Of a stretch of 64,000 nucleotides of DNA, positions 46,140-55,063 are shown in pieces (within the stretch, counting starts at the first letter, position 1; each line of letters starts with the position of its first letter). The position numbers and the translations under genes are program-made. The stretch comes from Oleispira sp963851095 (lineage in GTDB: Bacteria; Pseudomonadota; Gammaproteobacteria; Pseudomonadales; Oceanobacteraceae). Where the stretch lies: NCBI GenBank assembly GCA_963851095.1, contig CAWKOX010000003.1, forward strand, positions 1 through 64,000, written 5' to 3'. The notes beneath the pieces are model-generated. The model had not been told where the DNA came from. It worked only from the letters and a program-made list of their open reading frames with translations, and made no database searches.

Positions 46140-46717
46140 AAATAGAACTTAACATTTTAATCGTGCGCATGCGCGTTTGCACGGAAGTGACTCTTCGCTA
46201 AAAGAGCCCACGGATTCGTGGCAACGATTTGATTTCATTCGGTAATTTTCAAAGTCCATTTCCAAGTTCCATCTTTCCATCCCAGAAATACGCGCATGCG
46301 CGTTTACCTAAATAACGAGGGTCTCGTTATGTCAGGGTCCATATTGATAATGCACTGATTTTGCACGAGTTTTTTAAATTGTTCCAGTGCAAACAGGCAT
46401 GGTTACAACTTCTTTCGTGCAAACGCGCATAAAAAAGCATCACCCTCCAATATCAACTGTATATAAACACAGTCTTTTAAAATGCAGTTAAAATACAGAC
46501 ACAGAATGCACATAAAGGCTTTTTACGCAGATTCTCAGTCATTTTATGCGGCAACTGATGTAACGGCTGATTGGATATACAACTCGATGACTAGTTGTAA
46601 ACACTCCACTCCCTGACCTCTAAAGTCATCAATTCAACCTTAGCTGTCGTTTATTCCTTGACCTACTTTCGTTCTAATAAAGTCGGTGAAAAATATAACA
46701 ATAATTAAGGTGCAATT
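46140..46717. other. Gene-poor spacer with repeated GTGCAAACGCGCAT motif
   Basis: No credible gene is seen. The 14-mer GTGCAAACGCGCAT occurs four times: inverted at 46170-46183 (exact) and 46296-46309 (ten matching bases), and direct at 46387-46400 (one change) and 46417-46430 (exact). A short hairpin AACGAGGGTCTCGTT lies near 46313-46327. The right part must hold the promoter of the truncated PI-PLC gene. Confidence 0.6.
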
Positions 46718-47140
46718 ATGAATACAAAGCGAAGCATGAAGCTCGCGGGGTTGCTATCCGCTGCGATAGTCGGCCTTGCAGGCTTTCCCTCAATCGGTTT
46801 AACCCATACAGACGGAGCCTACACACACCAGTCCAGTGCGGTGGTCTCTAACCCAGATTGGATGAAGTTTGTTGATGGCAATAAACGTATCAGTGAGTTA
46901 TCCATTCCCGGTACCCACAATATGATGTCGATTAAAAGCGGCGCTATCTGGCAAAACCAGACTATATCACTGTCACAACAGTTAGAGTCTGGCTTACGTG
47001 TATTTGATATGCGTACCCGTCACATCGATCACAAGTTCCGTATGCATCACGGCATGATTGCGCAAAATACTTATTTTGATGATGTGCTAAAAGATATTGA
47101 TGCGTTCTTAACCGCGCACCCAAACGAAACTGTTTTATTT
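46718..47140 (+). pseudogene. PI-PLC paralogue, truncated after the X-box
   Basis: The sequence begins with a signal peptide (LLSAAIVGLAGFPSIGL) and follows the PI-PLC at 35268-36728 very closely: RISELSIPGTHNMMSIKSG, LRVFDMRTRHIDHKFRMHHG and DVLKDIDAFLTAHPNETVLF. Homology stops abruptly at 47140 after ETVLF, in the middle of the catalytic domain. The frame then runs 14 codons into unrelated DNA. The lectin tail and half the barrel are missing, so it should be inactive. It is on the opposite strand from the intact copy. Confidence 0.88.
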
Positions 47141-47527
47141 CCAAATGGATTTGTTTTGATAATGAGTGTCATCGCTTGCTGAATATCTTTGCAGTTTTGT
47201 ATAACGTACCCCATCAAGGCCTGAAGGTATGAAGGATGAAAATGTGAACCAATGTGAAAGCCTAAGGAAGTATCTCCCGTTATATATTCTGCAATTCTCC
47301 AGGCGTTATAATAGGTAGTAATTTCAATAATGACACTCTCAGCACCAACATCCTGACTATTGAGTCCTGATTCCTGTAAAAAATTCTGCCTTCTTTTCTC
47401 CCGCTAGACTGAATACTGCATCATAAAGCGCTTTAAAAGCGATCCCCGTGACTTCATCAGACATACCAGTAACGCCACTTTTTGCTTGAATAGGTACTTT
47501 ATAGTTTAGCTGAAAAATTGCTGCCAT
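47141..47527 (-). pseudogene. AraC-family regulator, N-terminal fragment with frameshift
   Basis: From ATG 47527, the frame reads QLNYKVPIQAKSGVTGMSD and ALYDAVFSLAGEKKAEFF, then breaks in a run of six T. After dropping one T it continues LQESGLNSQD and WRIAEYITGDTSLGFHIGSH, typical of the arabinose-binding-like N-domain of AraC regulators. It ends at the junction with the truncated PI-PLC (47140/47141), and no HTH is present. It is not a piece of the AraC genes at 40147 or 50879. Confidence 0.7.
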
Positions 47528-47642
47528 ATTGGATACATGCCTAATTATTATAATTAGTCACACTGTATCTTTTAGCTAAGAAATTGCATGATCAGCAAGC
47601 GACATTCTAATGGCCTAACACGACATTTTTAGGAAATTAACG

Positions 47643-48200
47643 CTAAAGCGCGTTTAACTCCATAAAGCCTTTTTTAAGCTCATTCAACATCGTAGATATT
47701 TCAAAGCTTGAGAACTCTAGTTCCAAGGATTTAACATCCAAACTGCTAAGTTTAAGCAAAGGTCGCTTATCTTCAGTATCTTCAACATTCGATTTTTGCA
47801 GAATGGGGATGAAACCCTGCTTTTTATCGATATTGCTCAGAATTTGATTCAAAGTGCTTGAAAAGGCAGAGGTACTTGTAGGCTTTCCTGATTTTTTCTG
47901 CAGAAAGGTTAACCCTTCCTTTCCGGATGCGAACAAGTGTATAGAAGTATTTCTAACAGCTTCGGCAGGAATACGGCTAAATGTCTTGGTATAGTCTTCA
48001 GTATTTGGGTGAAAAACAACACGATCAACAGAAGTAAATTGGCATTTTCCTTCCGAGTATATTTGCTGAGCCCCTGATGAGTAGGTAGGAATATATTTAC
48101 ACAGGGTTTTTATTAATATTTGGCCCGCTCTTTTATTCGAAACGTTGTGTAAGTTCCAGAATAAATCGCTTTTAATATTGCTAAGTTCTAGCTGAGGCAT
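47643..48200 (-). CDS. Hypothetical protein
   Basis: A 185-residue protein if started at MPQLELSNIKSDL, or 207 residues from 48266. It is soluble and has no signal peptide or recognised motif. The middle is Ser/Thr/Lys-rich (KKSGKPTSTSAFSSTLNQIL) and the end is Leu/Ser-rich (LEFSSFEISTMLNELKKGFM). It lies alone between the AraC fragment and the large PLC-like gene. It might be an old cassette gene, as its downstream flank has a GTTAGGC motif at 47610-47616, but no full attC could be drawn. Confidence 0.5.
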   Translation of the reverse strand: MPQLELSNIKSDLFWNLHNVSNKRAGQILIKTLCKYIPTYSSGAQQIYSEGKCQFTSVDRVVFHPNTEDYTKTFSRIPAEAVRNTSIHLFASGKEGLTFLQKKSGKPTSTSAFSSTLNQILSNIDKKQGFIPILQKSNVEDTEDKRPLLKLSSLDVKSLELEFSSFEISTMLNELKKGFMELNAL

Positions 48201-48339
48201 GGGTACGGACCAAAAGTTTGTGTTTAATGATTGTATAAATTTATCGTGATAGCTCCTGTAGATCAATACTTAGCAGCACTAGTTTACGAAGTTTAACAGT
48301 CCTACTCGGTCGTATTTTGGTGGGTAAACCTGCCATAAA

Positions 48340-48365
48340 ATAAGCCGCATAATGCGCGGCTTATT
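48340..48365 (-). terminator. Hairpin downstream of the 739-residue PLC-like gene
   Basis: AATAAGCCGC-ATAAT-GCGCGGCTTATT forms a strong stem, 20 bases past the stop codon. On the minus strand it is followed by TTTAT. Confidence 0.75.
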
Positions 48366-48385
48366 CGACTTTTAACATGAAGCGA

Positions 48386-50605
48386 TTAGTTACTACCGAA
48401 GCTAAATTGCTGAGCAGAATTACCATCAGCGCTGTAAAGCTGAAGATTTGCACCATTGTCAGTACTGCCATACAGAATATCCAATGCTAGCGAATGGTTT
48501 TTGCGCGGACGAATAGTATCGCCAACCACATCCCACTGCAGGTTAGGATGGTTCTCACAAGCCCAAATACCGACGTTAGTGAAATTCTCGTTACCGTTAG
48601 TGCTATCTAAGCAGAAGTTAGGGTTATGCTTACTGCGAATTAAACCCGTACCTGGCTCATGGAACCACTTCTGCCAATCAGCGCCGTGGCAATCCCACAA
48701 GTAAGCATTGGCTCCGTTACTAAAATCACTCGGTGCAACATCAATGCACTTACCCAGCACTTTCAGTTCACGGTATTCTGAAGGCAACTTAACACCATAT
48801 AGCGTCATGTCATCCCAAGCAGGACCACAATCAAACTTAGCGTTACGCTCACCGTCGCCATTTGCATCACCGCCGGCCCACTGTAAACCACAGTTATTAT
48901 CAGAGGTAATACGGACACGTTCGGTAGAGCCACCGGCATAACTGGTAATCGTTAGAGGATCAGCACTGCCCGAACAATCAAACTTAGCATTGCGTTCGCC
49001 GCCCGACTCAGAACCGTCCCACTCAAGACCACAAGTATGTCCACCAGCGCGCGTTTTAATCACACCGTGAATGCTTACACTACCGTCACTATTCGTTATA
49101 GGTGCACTATCGGCGGAAAAGAACATAGGATCGCCTTTGGCCATGCAATCAAACTTAGCATTGCGCTCACCCGTACCTTCGTCACCACCTTGCCACTGTA
49201 GCTCGCAATTATTGTGCGTCGCTTTCATAAAGAATTCATACGTCAGGCCAGATTTCAGCGACTTTAAAGAAACCGTGCCATCACCATAATCAATCTCGTG
49301 CTTAGACGTTTTCCAAACCCCCTCTTCTATTACATCGCTGTAGTCCAACCAAGCATAAGCCGCATTATTAGCTGTTTTTGCAGCTTTTAAAATTTCATTT
49401 TGCTGGCTATTAGTGGGAACCGCGAACTGCCATTGGCTGCCTAAAGCCTGACATGCCGTTTGGCCAGCCCCAGTTGAATGACCACCCGTTTGCTGAGAAA
49501 TAGCCCACTGTTTACCACCTTCAGTTTTACAAGCGTAAGGATGCGTTGCACCACAAGCCCAATCATCAAAACGACCATTAGCCATAGAAAGAGCACAATC
49601 TTCAGCATTATTGTAATTATTCGGCTGTAACTCACCCCAACTCCAAATAGAAGCTTTCATGCGTGAATCACCCATAGTGATCATATCTAAAGACAAAGCG
49701 GTAATACCACAACGTCCAGCCTTAGCCGCTAAAGCAGCATCAATTTTAGGACCAGGATCACCAAAAGCACGACCTAAGTTAGTCATATCTTCCCAGATAC
49801 GGTGAGCGCCATCTTGCTTCGCTGTATCGGCTAAACAATCAGCCTCTGATTTATCTAAAATAGACTGACCACCACCGGATACCCAGTTGTGAATGCTATT
49901 CCAAGAATATCCTGTCCAGGGGCCACGGCCAGCACAGCTGCTACCCATAATCACAATTTGCTTACCAGCTTTTAAAACATCTTCTTCGGTTGTGGTTTTC
50001 ACCATTGTTGAGTAGTCATCGCACTGACCCGCAGGTTGCTTGTAAATTAAGTCATCGATAGCGGCTACGGCACTGACTAACTCAGCATCATGGCCTTCAG
50101 CATCATCTTGGAAATAGAGAGTGACCACTTCTTTGGGGTTCTTACGAATCCAGTTATTCACTTCATTAACACCGTCTTTTAAGTAACGCTCAAGACCGCT
50201 GCAACCGAAGTCATCATCACCCGCGTGGCACATTAATAGTGCACTGCCACCCGGTAGATCTTTTGTTTGCCATACCCAGTGGTAGTCCATTTCTATGGTA
50301 CGCACACCCAAATCCAATAATTCGGTAATGGTTAATGTGTGGTTCGGATCAATATGAACCAAAGAGCTATAAGCTGAACTGTTATAGGCGTTGTGCCCCA
50401 TAACATTAAAACCTTGTGACATGGGGGTCGCATTATCCAGCCTATTTTGGTGGGCTAATGCCTTGAACTCCCAACTCTGCTGATGGTTAGCAATGGCACT
50501 ATTATCGGTAGCTATAACAGACGGTGCGCCGCTAAAAGCTAATACTGTATGACTAAGACCCATTAAAGCGCCTGCCAAAAGGGTCTGAATAAGATGTTTT
50601 TTCAT
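48386..50605 (-). CDS. Secreted PLC-like phosphodiesterase with C-type-lectin-like, repeat and ricin B domains
   Basis: A 739-residue multidomain secreted protein. After a signal peptide (ends HTVLA), residues 60-320 form a PI-PLC-like barrel (GFNVMGHNAYNSSAYSSLVH, LGVRTIEMDYHWVW, LLMCHAGDDDFGC). Residues 345-420 look C-type-lectin-like (CGATHPYACKTEGGKQWAIS, ACQALGSQWQFAVPTN). Then come three ~40-residue units with the core GERNAKFDC, at about 478, 530 and 580. The C-terminal beta-trefoil (615-739; DWQKWF, LQWDV, AQQFSFG) resembles the tails of the sphingomyelinase-like and PI-PLC genes. The His in the barrel suggests activity, but the exact substrate is unknown. Confidence 0.8.
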   Translation of the reverse strand: MKKHLIQTLLAGALMGLSHTVLAFSGAPSVIATDNSAIANHQQSWEFKALAHQNRLDNATPMSQGFNVMGHNAYNSSAYSSLVHIDPNHTLTITELLDLGVRTIEMDYHWVWQTKDLPGGSALLMCHAGDDDFGCSGLERYLKDGVNEVNNWIRKNPKEVVTLYFQDDAEGHDAELVSAVAAIDDLIYKQPAGQCDDYSTMVKTTTEEDVLKAGKQIVIMGSSCAGRGPWTGYSWNSIHNWVSGGGQSILDKSEADCLADTAKQDGAHRIWEDMTNLGRAFGDPGPKIDAALAAKAGRCGITALSLDMITMGDSRMKASIWSWGELQPNNYNNAEDCALSMANGRFDDWACGATHPYACKTEGGKQWAISQQTGGHSTGAGQTACQALGSQWQFAVPTNSQQNEILKAAKTANNAAYAWLDYSDVIEEGVWKTSKHEIDYGDGTVSLKSLKSGLTYEFFMKATHNNCELQWQGGDEGTGERNAKFDCMAKGDPMFFSADSAPITNSDGSVSIHGVIKTRAGGHTCGLEWDGSESGGERNAKFDCSGSADPLTITSYAGGSTERVRITSDNNCGLQWAGGDANGDGERNAKFDCGPAWDDMTLYGVKLPSEYRELKVLGKCIDVAPSDFSNGANAYLWDCHGADWQKWFHEPGTGLIRSKHNPNFCLDSTNGNENFTNVGIWACENHPNLQWDVVGDTIRPRKNHSLALDILYGSTDNGANLQLYSADGNSAQQFSFGSN

Positions 50606-50878
50606 GTTTATCTCTTATTTTTATAATTCCCCACAAAAATAAGAGTTTTTGACCATGAACACATCATCCAAAGATGACAATATTCTGAACTATCGCGCCA
50701 CCTTCTTAAGCTAAACTGTTAACAAATAACTACATTTTTGTCATGCTAAAGTAGTATATAGACCATAGAATCTGATAAATTCAATATAGGTCAAACTAAG
50801 CCAATATCATTATATGCAGGTACTATCGTTTCATTTAAATCTATAATGCTTAATCTAAAAAAATAAAAAAACAAAACT

Positions 50879-51907
50879 ATGCCTAATGCTCACAAGCACC
50901 CCTCAGTCAGTATTCATTACCTAAACATTATTAATAATGCGTTAGAGCGAATAGGCTTTCAGTCGCCTGAAATCAATACACTCACAGAGCAATATACCGA
51001 GCAAGAGTATTATTTTAACCGCGTTCCCTTAGCGACATTAAATGAAACTTGGCAGAGTGCGGAACGGATCACTCAAGACCCAATTATCGGCCTACACGTG
51101 GGTGAAAAAATTCACCCTAATGATTATGGGCTTTTAGGTCAGATCATGATGAATTGTAATAACTTGGCTGAAGCGCTAGAAAGCATTCTTTCTGTTGAAT
51201 TTATAATCAACAATATTTTTGTTTCTGAAGTTATTATTGAAAATGATTGCGCGGTTAATCGCATTCACTCCCAGCAGTACGAAGCTGAGAATATTCGACA
51301 TATCATTGAGCAAGATATATCGGCTTTAATTAATATTGGTCTCTTTGTTATGAACAAAGAATATGGAGATCATAATCGTCCAATTGAAATACATTTTCGC
51401 CACAAGCCTGCTGCGAATATTGCAGAATATGAACGCATTTTAAAAACCAAAGTGCTGTTTGAACAAGAGCATAATCAAGCTATTTTTCCTTTAGCGATAC
51501 TTGAATCCCCTATTTATAATCCGAACCCGAGAATCGTTGAATTATTAAATATTGAACTGCATCAGCTCTTACATGATGTCGAAAACCAAGACACTTTAAC
51601 GTTAAGGCTTTGGCGATTTTTTCAAATGCAGAGAGCGAGTTTTACCGCGGATATAGATAGTATTGCCCAGCAGTTCAACATCACACCTCGAACTCTACAG
51701 CGCAGGCTTCAGCAAGAAGGCACAAGCTTCCAGGATGAGTTCAAGCACTTCAGGACCCAACAAGCAAAACAACTTTTAAATAATAAGCAATTAACCATCT
51801 GTGAAGTCGCTTTTAAAATGGGCTTTAACGATAACAGTGCTTTTCATAAAGCGTTTAAACGCTGGACCGGTTTAACACCTAAGGATTTTCAACGCACCCT
51901 AAATTAA
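50879..51907 (+). CDS. AraC-family transcriptional regulator (arabinose-binding-like N-domain)
   Basis: A 342-residue regulator. The N-domain contains ITQDPIIGLHVGEKIHPNDY and GLLGQIMMNCNNLAEALES; the C-terminal HTH pair is IDSIAQQFNITPRTLQRRLQ and ICEVAFKMGFNDNSAFHKAF. It is divergent from the 739-residue PLC-like gene, with 270 AT-rich bases between them, and is a candidate regulator of it. No clear ribosome-binding site is seen. Confidence 0.87.
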   Translation: MPNAHKHPSVSIHYLNIINNALERIGFQSPEINTLTEQYTEQEYYFNRVPLATLNETWQSAERITQDPIIGLHVGEKIHPNDYGLLGQIMMNCNNLAEALESILSVEFIINNIFVSEVIIENDCAVNRIHSQQYEAENIRHIIEQDISALINIGLFVMNKEYGDHNRPIEIHFRHKPAANIAEYERILKTKVLFEQEHNQAIFPLAILESPIYNPNPRIVELLNIELHQLLHDVENQDTLTLRLWRFFQMQRASFTADIDSIAQQFNITPRTLQRRLQQEGTSFQDEFKHFRTQQAKQLLNNKQLTICEVAFKMGFNDNSAFHKAFKRWTGLTPKDFQRTLN

Positions 51908-51930
51908 ATAGTTTAGAGTACGCCTACGAA

Positions 51931-53430
51931 TTAAGCCGACTTCAATTCAAATGAGAACTGAACTCCTTCGCCCAGCACACTGATAACTTTTAATTCCGAG
52001 CCATGCAACTCAATAATACGCTTACTAATGGCCAAACCTAATCCGCTATTGCGACCTTTTCCACACACGCTATTACTGGCTTTAAAATGAGCATCAAATA
52101 TAAACGGTAAATCTTTTTCGGCAATACCAAGACCGGTGTCTTTTATACTCACGCTAAAATGGCCAGCATTCTTTGAAGGTAATACCTCAATGTTAATACT
52201 GTCGCCAGCCTCACAGTGACGTAACGCATTATCAATGATATTGGTGATGACATTTTCTAGTTTTTCTATGTTTGCCATCACCATAATTGAAGAATCTTTT
52301 GGCTCGATGTTTAAGCTTATCTGTTGTTTACTGGCCTCTAGCGCCATCTTTTGTAAAACATCTTGCGCAAACTCAGCGATACATACAGGCTCGGTATGCA
52401 ATATCACCGTTTCACTATCTAAATGCGCTAATTCAAAAAGCTGCTCAATCAATCGACTCATGTGCTGTGCATTTCTCATCGCGACATTAATAAGCTCTTC
52501 ACTCTCTTGTGGCGTAAGTTCTTTATTTTTTAAATGCCATGTTTCCAAATACCCTTGCAAGGATGCTAATGGCGTACGCAGATCATGAGAAACATACGAG
52601 ATTAATTCACGACGTAATTCATCTGTATTTTTTACTTTTTGATATTGAACATTGAGTGTTTTTGCCATTTCATTAAAGGTGCTACCCAATCGTTCTATTT
52701 CATCAGCCGAATTTTGTTGCCACTGAGAAAGCGGTAACTGGCCCTGTTCAAAACCTTTTTGTCTCAATTGCTGCATGTCTTGGGTTAAGCGACGTAACGG
52801 CCGAGTTAATAGAGCAAACAGTATAAGGATGATTACCAACCCAAATAGCATGGCTAAAACTAAACTCCAAGCCGCTAACGATAGAATATGGCTTTGTTGC
52901 AACAAATCGACGATACCATCGTAAATTTCGCCACCAATAATAATGTACAAGTACCCTTGCAAAACTTCCTTACCTTGAATATTTTCAAGAATCGGGGCTG
53001 CGGAAAATATTTTATGAGTATCTTCGCTTCTAGGGTCCTCCCCTAGAATGGGAAGATTAGATTGATTACTTAGAAATGCTTGGATAGGTTGAATATCTAC
53101 AACTTGTTTTTTAATACGCTGAGGTTCGGCCGAATACGTTTTCACCTGCCCTTGTGGGCCTAAAATATAAAACTCAAAACTTGGCCCAAGAATCATCATA
53201 GAATGAAAAGCATTTTTCAATGCGGTATGATCAATCTCGCCATTCTTTAATAATTCATTATCATGTACAACGTGCTCAGCTAGTTGATAGTGTAACTTTT
53301 GCTCTACTTCATTTTGATAGCTGCGGGTTAAATACTGCGCAAGAACTAACAAAATAATACCCATAACAACAAAGCTAATAATTAAGCCTAACGACAGTTT
53401 ACTGTAAAATGAAAATACTAAACTACGCAT
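51931..53430 (-). CDS. Sensor histidine kinase
   Basis: A 499-residue membrane kinase with two helices (about 10-32 and 183-208) flanking a periplasmic sensor domain. A HAMP linker follows (RPLRRLTQDMQQLRQKG), then HisKA with SYVSHDLRTPLASLQGYL, and HATPase_c with the N box NIIDNALRHC and G boxes KDTGLGIAEKDL and GRNSGLGLAISKRII. It lies 11 bases after its response regulator gene. The signal is unknown. Confidence 0.92.
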   Translation of the reverse strand: MRSLVFSFYSKLSLGLIISFVVMGIILLVLAQYLTRSYQNEVEQKLHYQLAEHVVHDNELLKNGEIDHTALKNAFHSMMILGPSFEFYILGPQGQVKTYSAEPQRIKKQVVDIQPIQAFLSNQSNLPILGEDPRSEDTHKIFSAAPILENIQGKEVLQGYLYIIIGGEIYDGIVDLLQQSHILSLAAWSLVLAMLFGLVIILILFALLTRPLRRLTQDMQQLRQKGFEQGQLPLSQWQQNSADEIERLGSTFNEMAKTLNVQYQKVKNTDELRRELISYVSHDLRTPLASLQGYLETWHLKNKELTPQESEELINVAMRNAQHMSRLIEQLFELAHLDSETVILHTEPVCIAEFAQDVLQKMALEASKQQISLNIEPKDSSIMVMANIEKLENVITNIIDNALRHCEAGDSINIEVLPSKNAGHFSVSIKDTGLGIAEKDLPFIFDAHFKASNSVCGKGRNSGLGLAISKRIIELHGSELKVISVLGEGVQFSFELKSA

Positions 53431-53441
53431 ATAAAATGCCT

Positions 53442-54143
53442 TTAACGATGACAGCCACCAAACTTATAACCCACTCCCCAAACCGTTAAAATATATTCAG
53501 GTTTAGAGGGATCTTGCTCTAGTTTATTGCGCAAACGATTGATATGAGAATTTACAGTATGCTCATATCCACTATGCTGATAACCCCAGACGCTATCCAA
53601 TAATTGAGCGCGACTGAAAACCATTCCGGGCTGTCGAGCCAAATAAATAAGTAAGTCAAACTCGGTACTGGTGAGTTCTATTTCTTGATCGTGTAATACC
53701 ACCTTACGTCGGCCAACATCAATCATTAGGCTATCAATCAGCAGTTCATTTGATGGCGCTACTGGTTTATTTAACATATCCATGCGACGTAGCATGGCTT
53801 TCACACGAGCTTGTAATTCACGCACACTAAAAGGCTTGGTTAAATAATCATCAGCCCCCATTTCAAGACCTACAACTCGGTCAGCTTCACTGTCTCGTGC
53901 GGTTAGCATCAAAATTGGTGTTAATATATTGGCCGCGCGCAAATTTCGACAAATCTCTAGACCATCCATTTCTGGTAACATTAAATCCAGTACGACTAAA
54001 TCATATTGACCATTATTCGCCAGCTCAAACCCCCGACGGCCATTATCACAAGACTCTACATCGTGATTCATATCTTTAAGGTTCATGGCAATCAATTTAT
54101 TAATATCTAGATCGTCTTCAACCACTAATATTTGTTTGTTCAT
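53442..54143 (-). CDS. OmpR/PhoB-type response regulator
   Basis: A 233-residue regulator. The receiver domain has the phospho-acceptor Asp in DLVVLDLMLPEMDGLE and Lys in DDYLTKPF. The C-terminal winged helix contains IELTSTEFDLLIYLARQPG and HTVNSHINRLRNKLE. It is paired with the histidine kinase immediately downstream and lies 190 bases after two spondin-domain genes on the same strand, which may be its targets (inference). Confidence 0.93.
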   Translation of the reverse strand: MNKQILVVEDDLDINKLIAMNLKDMNHDVESCDNGRRGFELANNGQYDLVVLDLMLPEMDGLEICRNLRAANILTPILMLTARDSEADRVVGLEMGADDYLTKPFSVRELQARVKAMLRRMDMLNKPVAPSNELLIDSLMIDVGRRKVVLHDQEIELTSTEFDLLIYLARQPGMVFSRAQLLDSVWGYQHSGYEHTVNSHINRLRNKLEQDPSKPEYILTVWGVGYKFGGCHR

Positions 54144-54275
54144 TTATTGCCAACAATACCATGTTAGTTAGCACCACCAATTATTAGCAATAAATTAAGA
54201 GCAAAAATTAATAGAGCAATAGGCTAAATATTACTTAGCGACAACTTCGTTTGATGGAATTAAACAAGGGAAGTT

Positions 54276-54315
54276 CCCATAACCTGACTCACTTTAAAAT
54301 ACATCAGGTCATGGG
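54276..54315 (-). terminator. Hairpin between the spondin genes and the response regulator
   Basis: CCCATgACCTGA pairs with TCAGGTtATGGG around a 16-base AT-rich loop, 18 bases after the second spondin gene. No T run follows, so it may act as an attenuator or RNA-stability element rather than a simple terminator. Confidence 0.5.
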
Positions 54316-54332
54316 CTTCAAACTGAGCAGTT

Positions 54333-55052
54333 TTACTCGGTACGAGTAATCGTTAATACGGCGGCAGGTGAATCGAAACCGTGAGTACTATTAAGTACTG
54401 ACTCACCGTAACCATGATCCTTACCTACGATGCCAGGATGCCTTGCTACATAATCCACATCGTCTCGTGCCATATTAAAGCCTTCCCCACCATCAGCAGG
54501 ACCAGGGATAGTTCCCTCTAGCTCACTATTACCTTCGGTGCCTGCATCATAAATAGGCAAGGAGTGCTTTACACTTTCTCCAACGGCTAAGCCTGATAAG
54601 TCGACGCCCGTTTTACCGATGAAAGCATCATTGGTATTCACCAGCATACTAATAAGGGTCAGTTTCATATCGGAACGAACATCTGCCCCCACCGTAAGCA
54701 TACCGCCCGCCCCAGGACCAATAACGCCTGCCCCAGACACGGCACTGTATACACTCGAAGATTGTGTATTTAGCAAAGCAGTATTATCACCACCTTCTGC
54801 CAATATCTCTAGGTTCTCTGACGCTGGCGTCCCGATTATCCACGCACGGTAGTCACTGCTATGAAGCTGAACTGATAGAGGTGATAGTGGCTGGTTGCTT
54901 GTTAAGTTAGTCACGGTAATATTATACGACGCAGACTCAGTATCGTTACTTACATCAGAACTGCTATTACTCGTTCCGCCACACGCACTCAGCAAGCTGG
55001 CACTAAAGATAGCAAATGCCAGAGAACCCGCTTTTCGGTTTAAATATTTCAT
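54333..55052 (-). CDS. Spondin-domain lipoprotein
   Basis: A 239-residue protein with a lipoprotein signal (AFAIFSASLLSACGG, lipobox L-S-A-C), so it is probably attached to the outer membrane. The mature part has the Spondin_N pattern: NITVTNLTSNQPLSPLSVQL, FIGKTGVDLSGL and PIYDAGTEGNSELEG. The function of bacterial spondin proteins is unknown. ATG 55052 has GGAG eight bases upstream. It is co-transcribed with the upstream spondin gene. Confidence 0.85.
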   Translation of the reverse strand: MKYLNRKAGSLAFAIFSASLLSACGGTSNSSSDVSNDTESASYNITVTNLTSNQPLSPLSVQLHSSDYRAWIIGTPASENLEILAEGGDNTALLNTQSSSVYSAVSGAGVIGPGAGGMLTVGADVRSDMKLTLISMLVNTNDAFIGKTGVDLSGLAVGESVKHSLPIYDAGTEGNSELEGTIPGPADGGEGFNMARDDVDYVARHPGIVGKDHGYGESVLNSTHGFDSPAAVLTITRTE

Positions 55053-55063
55053 ATGCAAGGCTC

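Noticed and set aside
46287..46330. Palindromic CGCGCATGCGCG and AACGAGGGTCTCGTT near the array
   Set aside because: Considered as a fifth attC, but no outer TAAC/GTTA arms of suitable distance were found; recorded only as part of the spacer.
47285..47310. A GGCGTTATAATAGG sequence that resembles an attC core
   Set aside because: It falls inside the AraC-fragment coding sequence and has no matching TAAC arm within attC distance.
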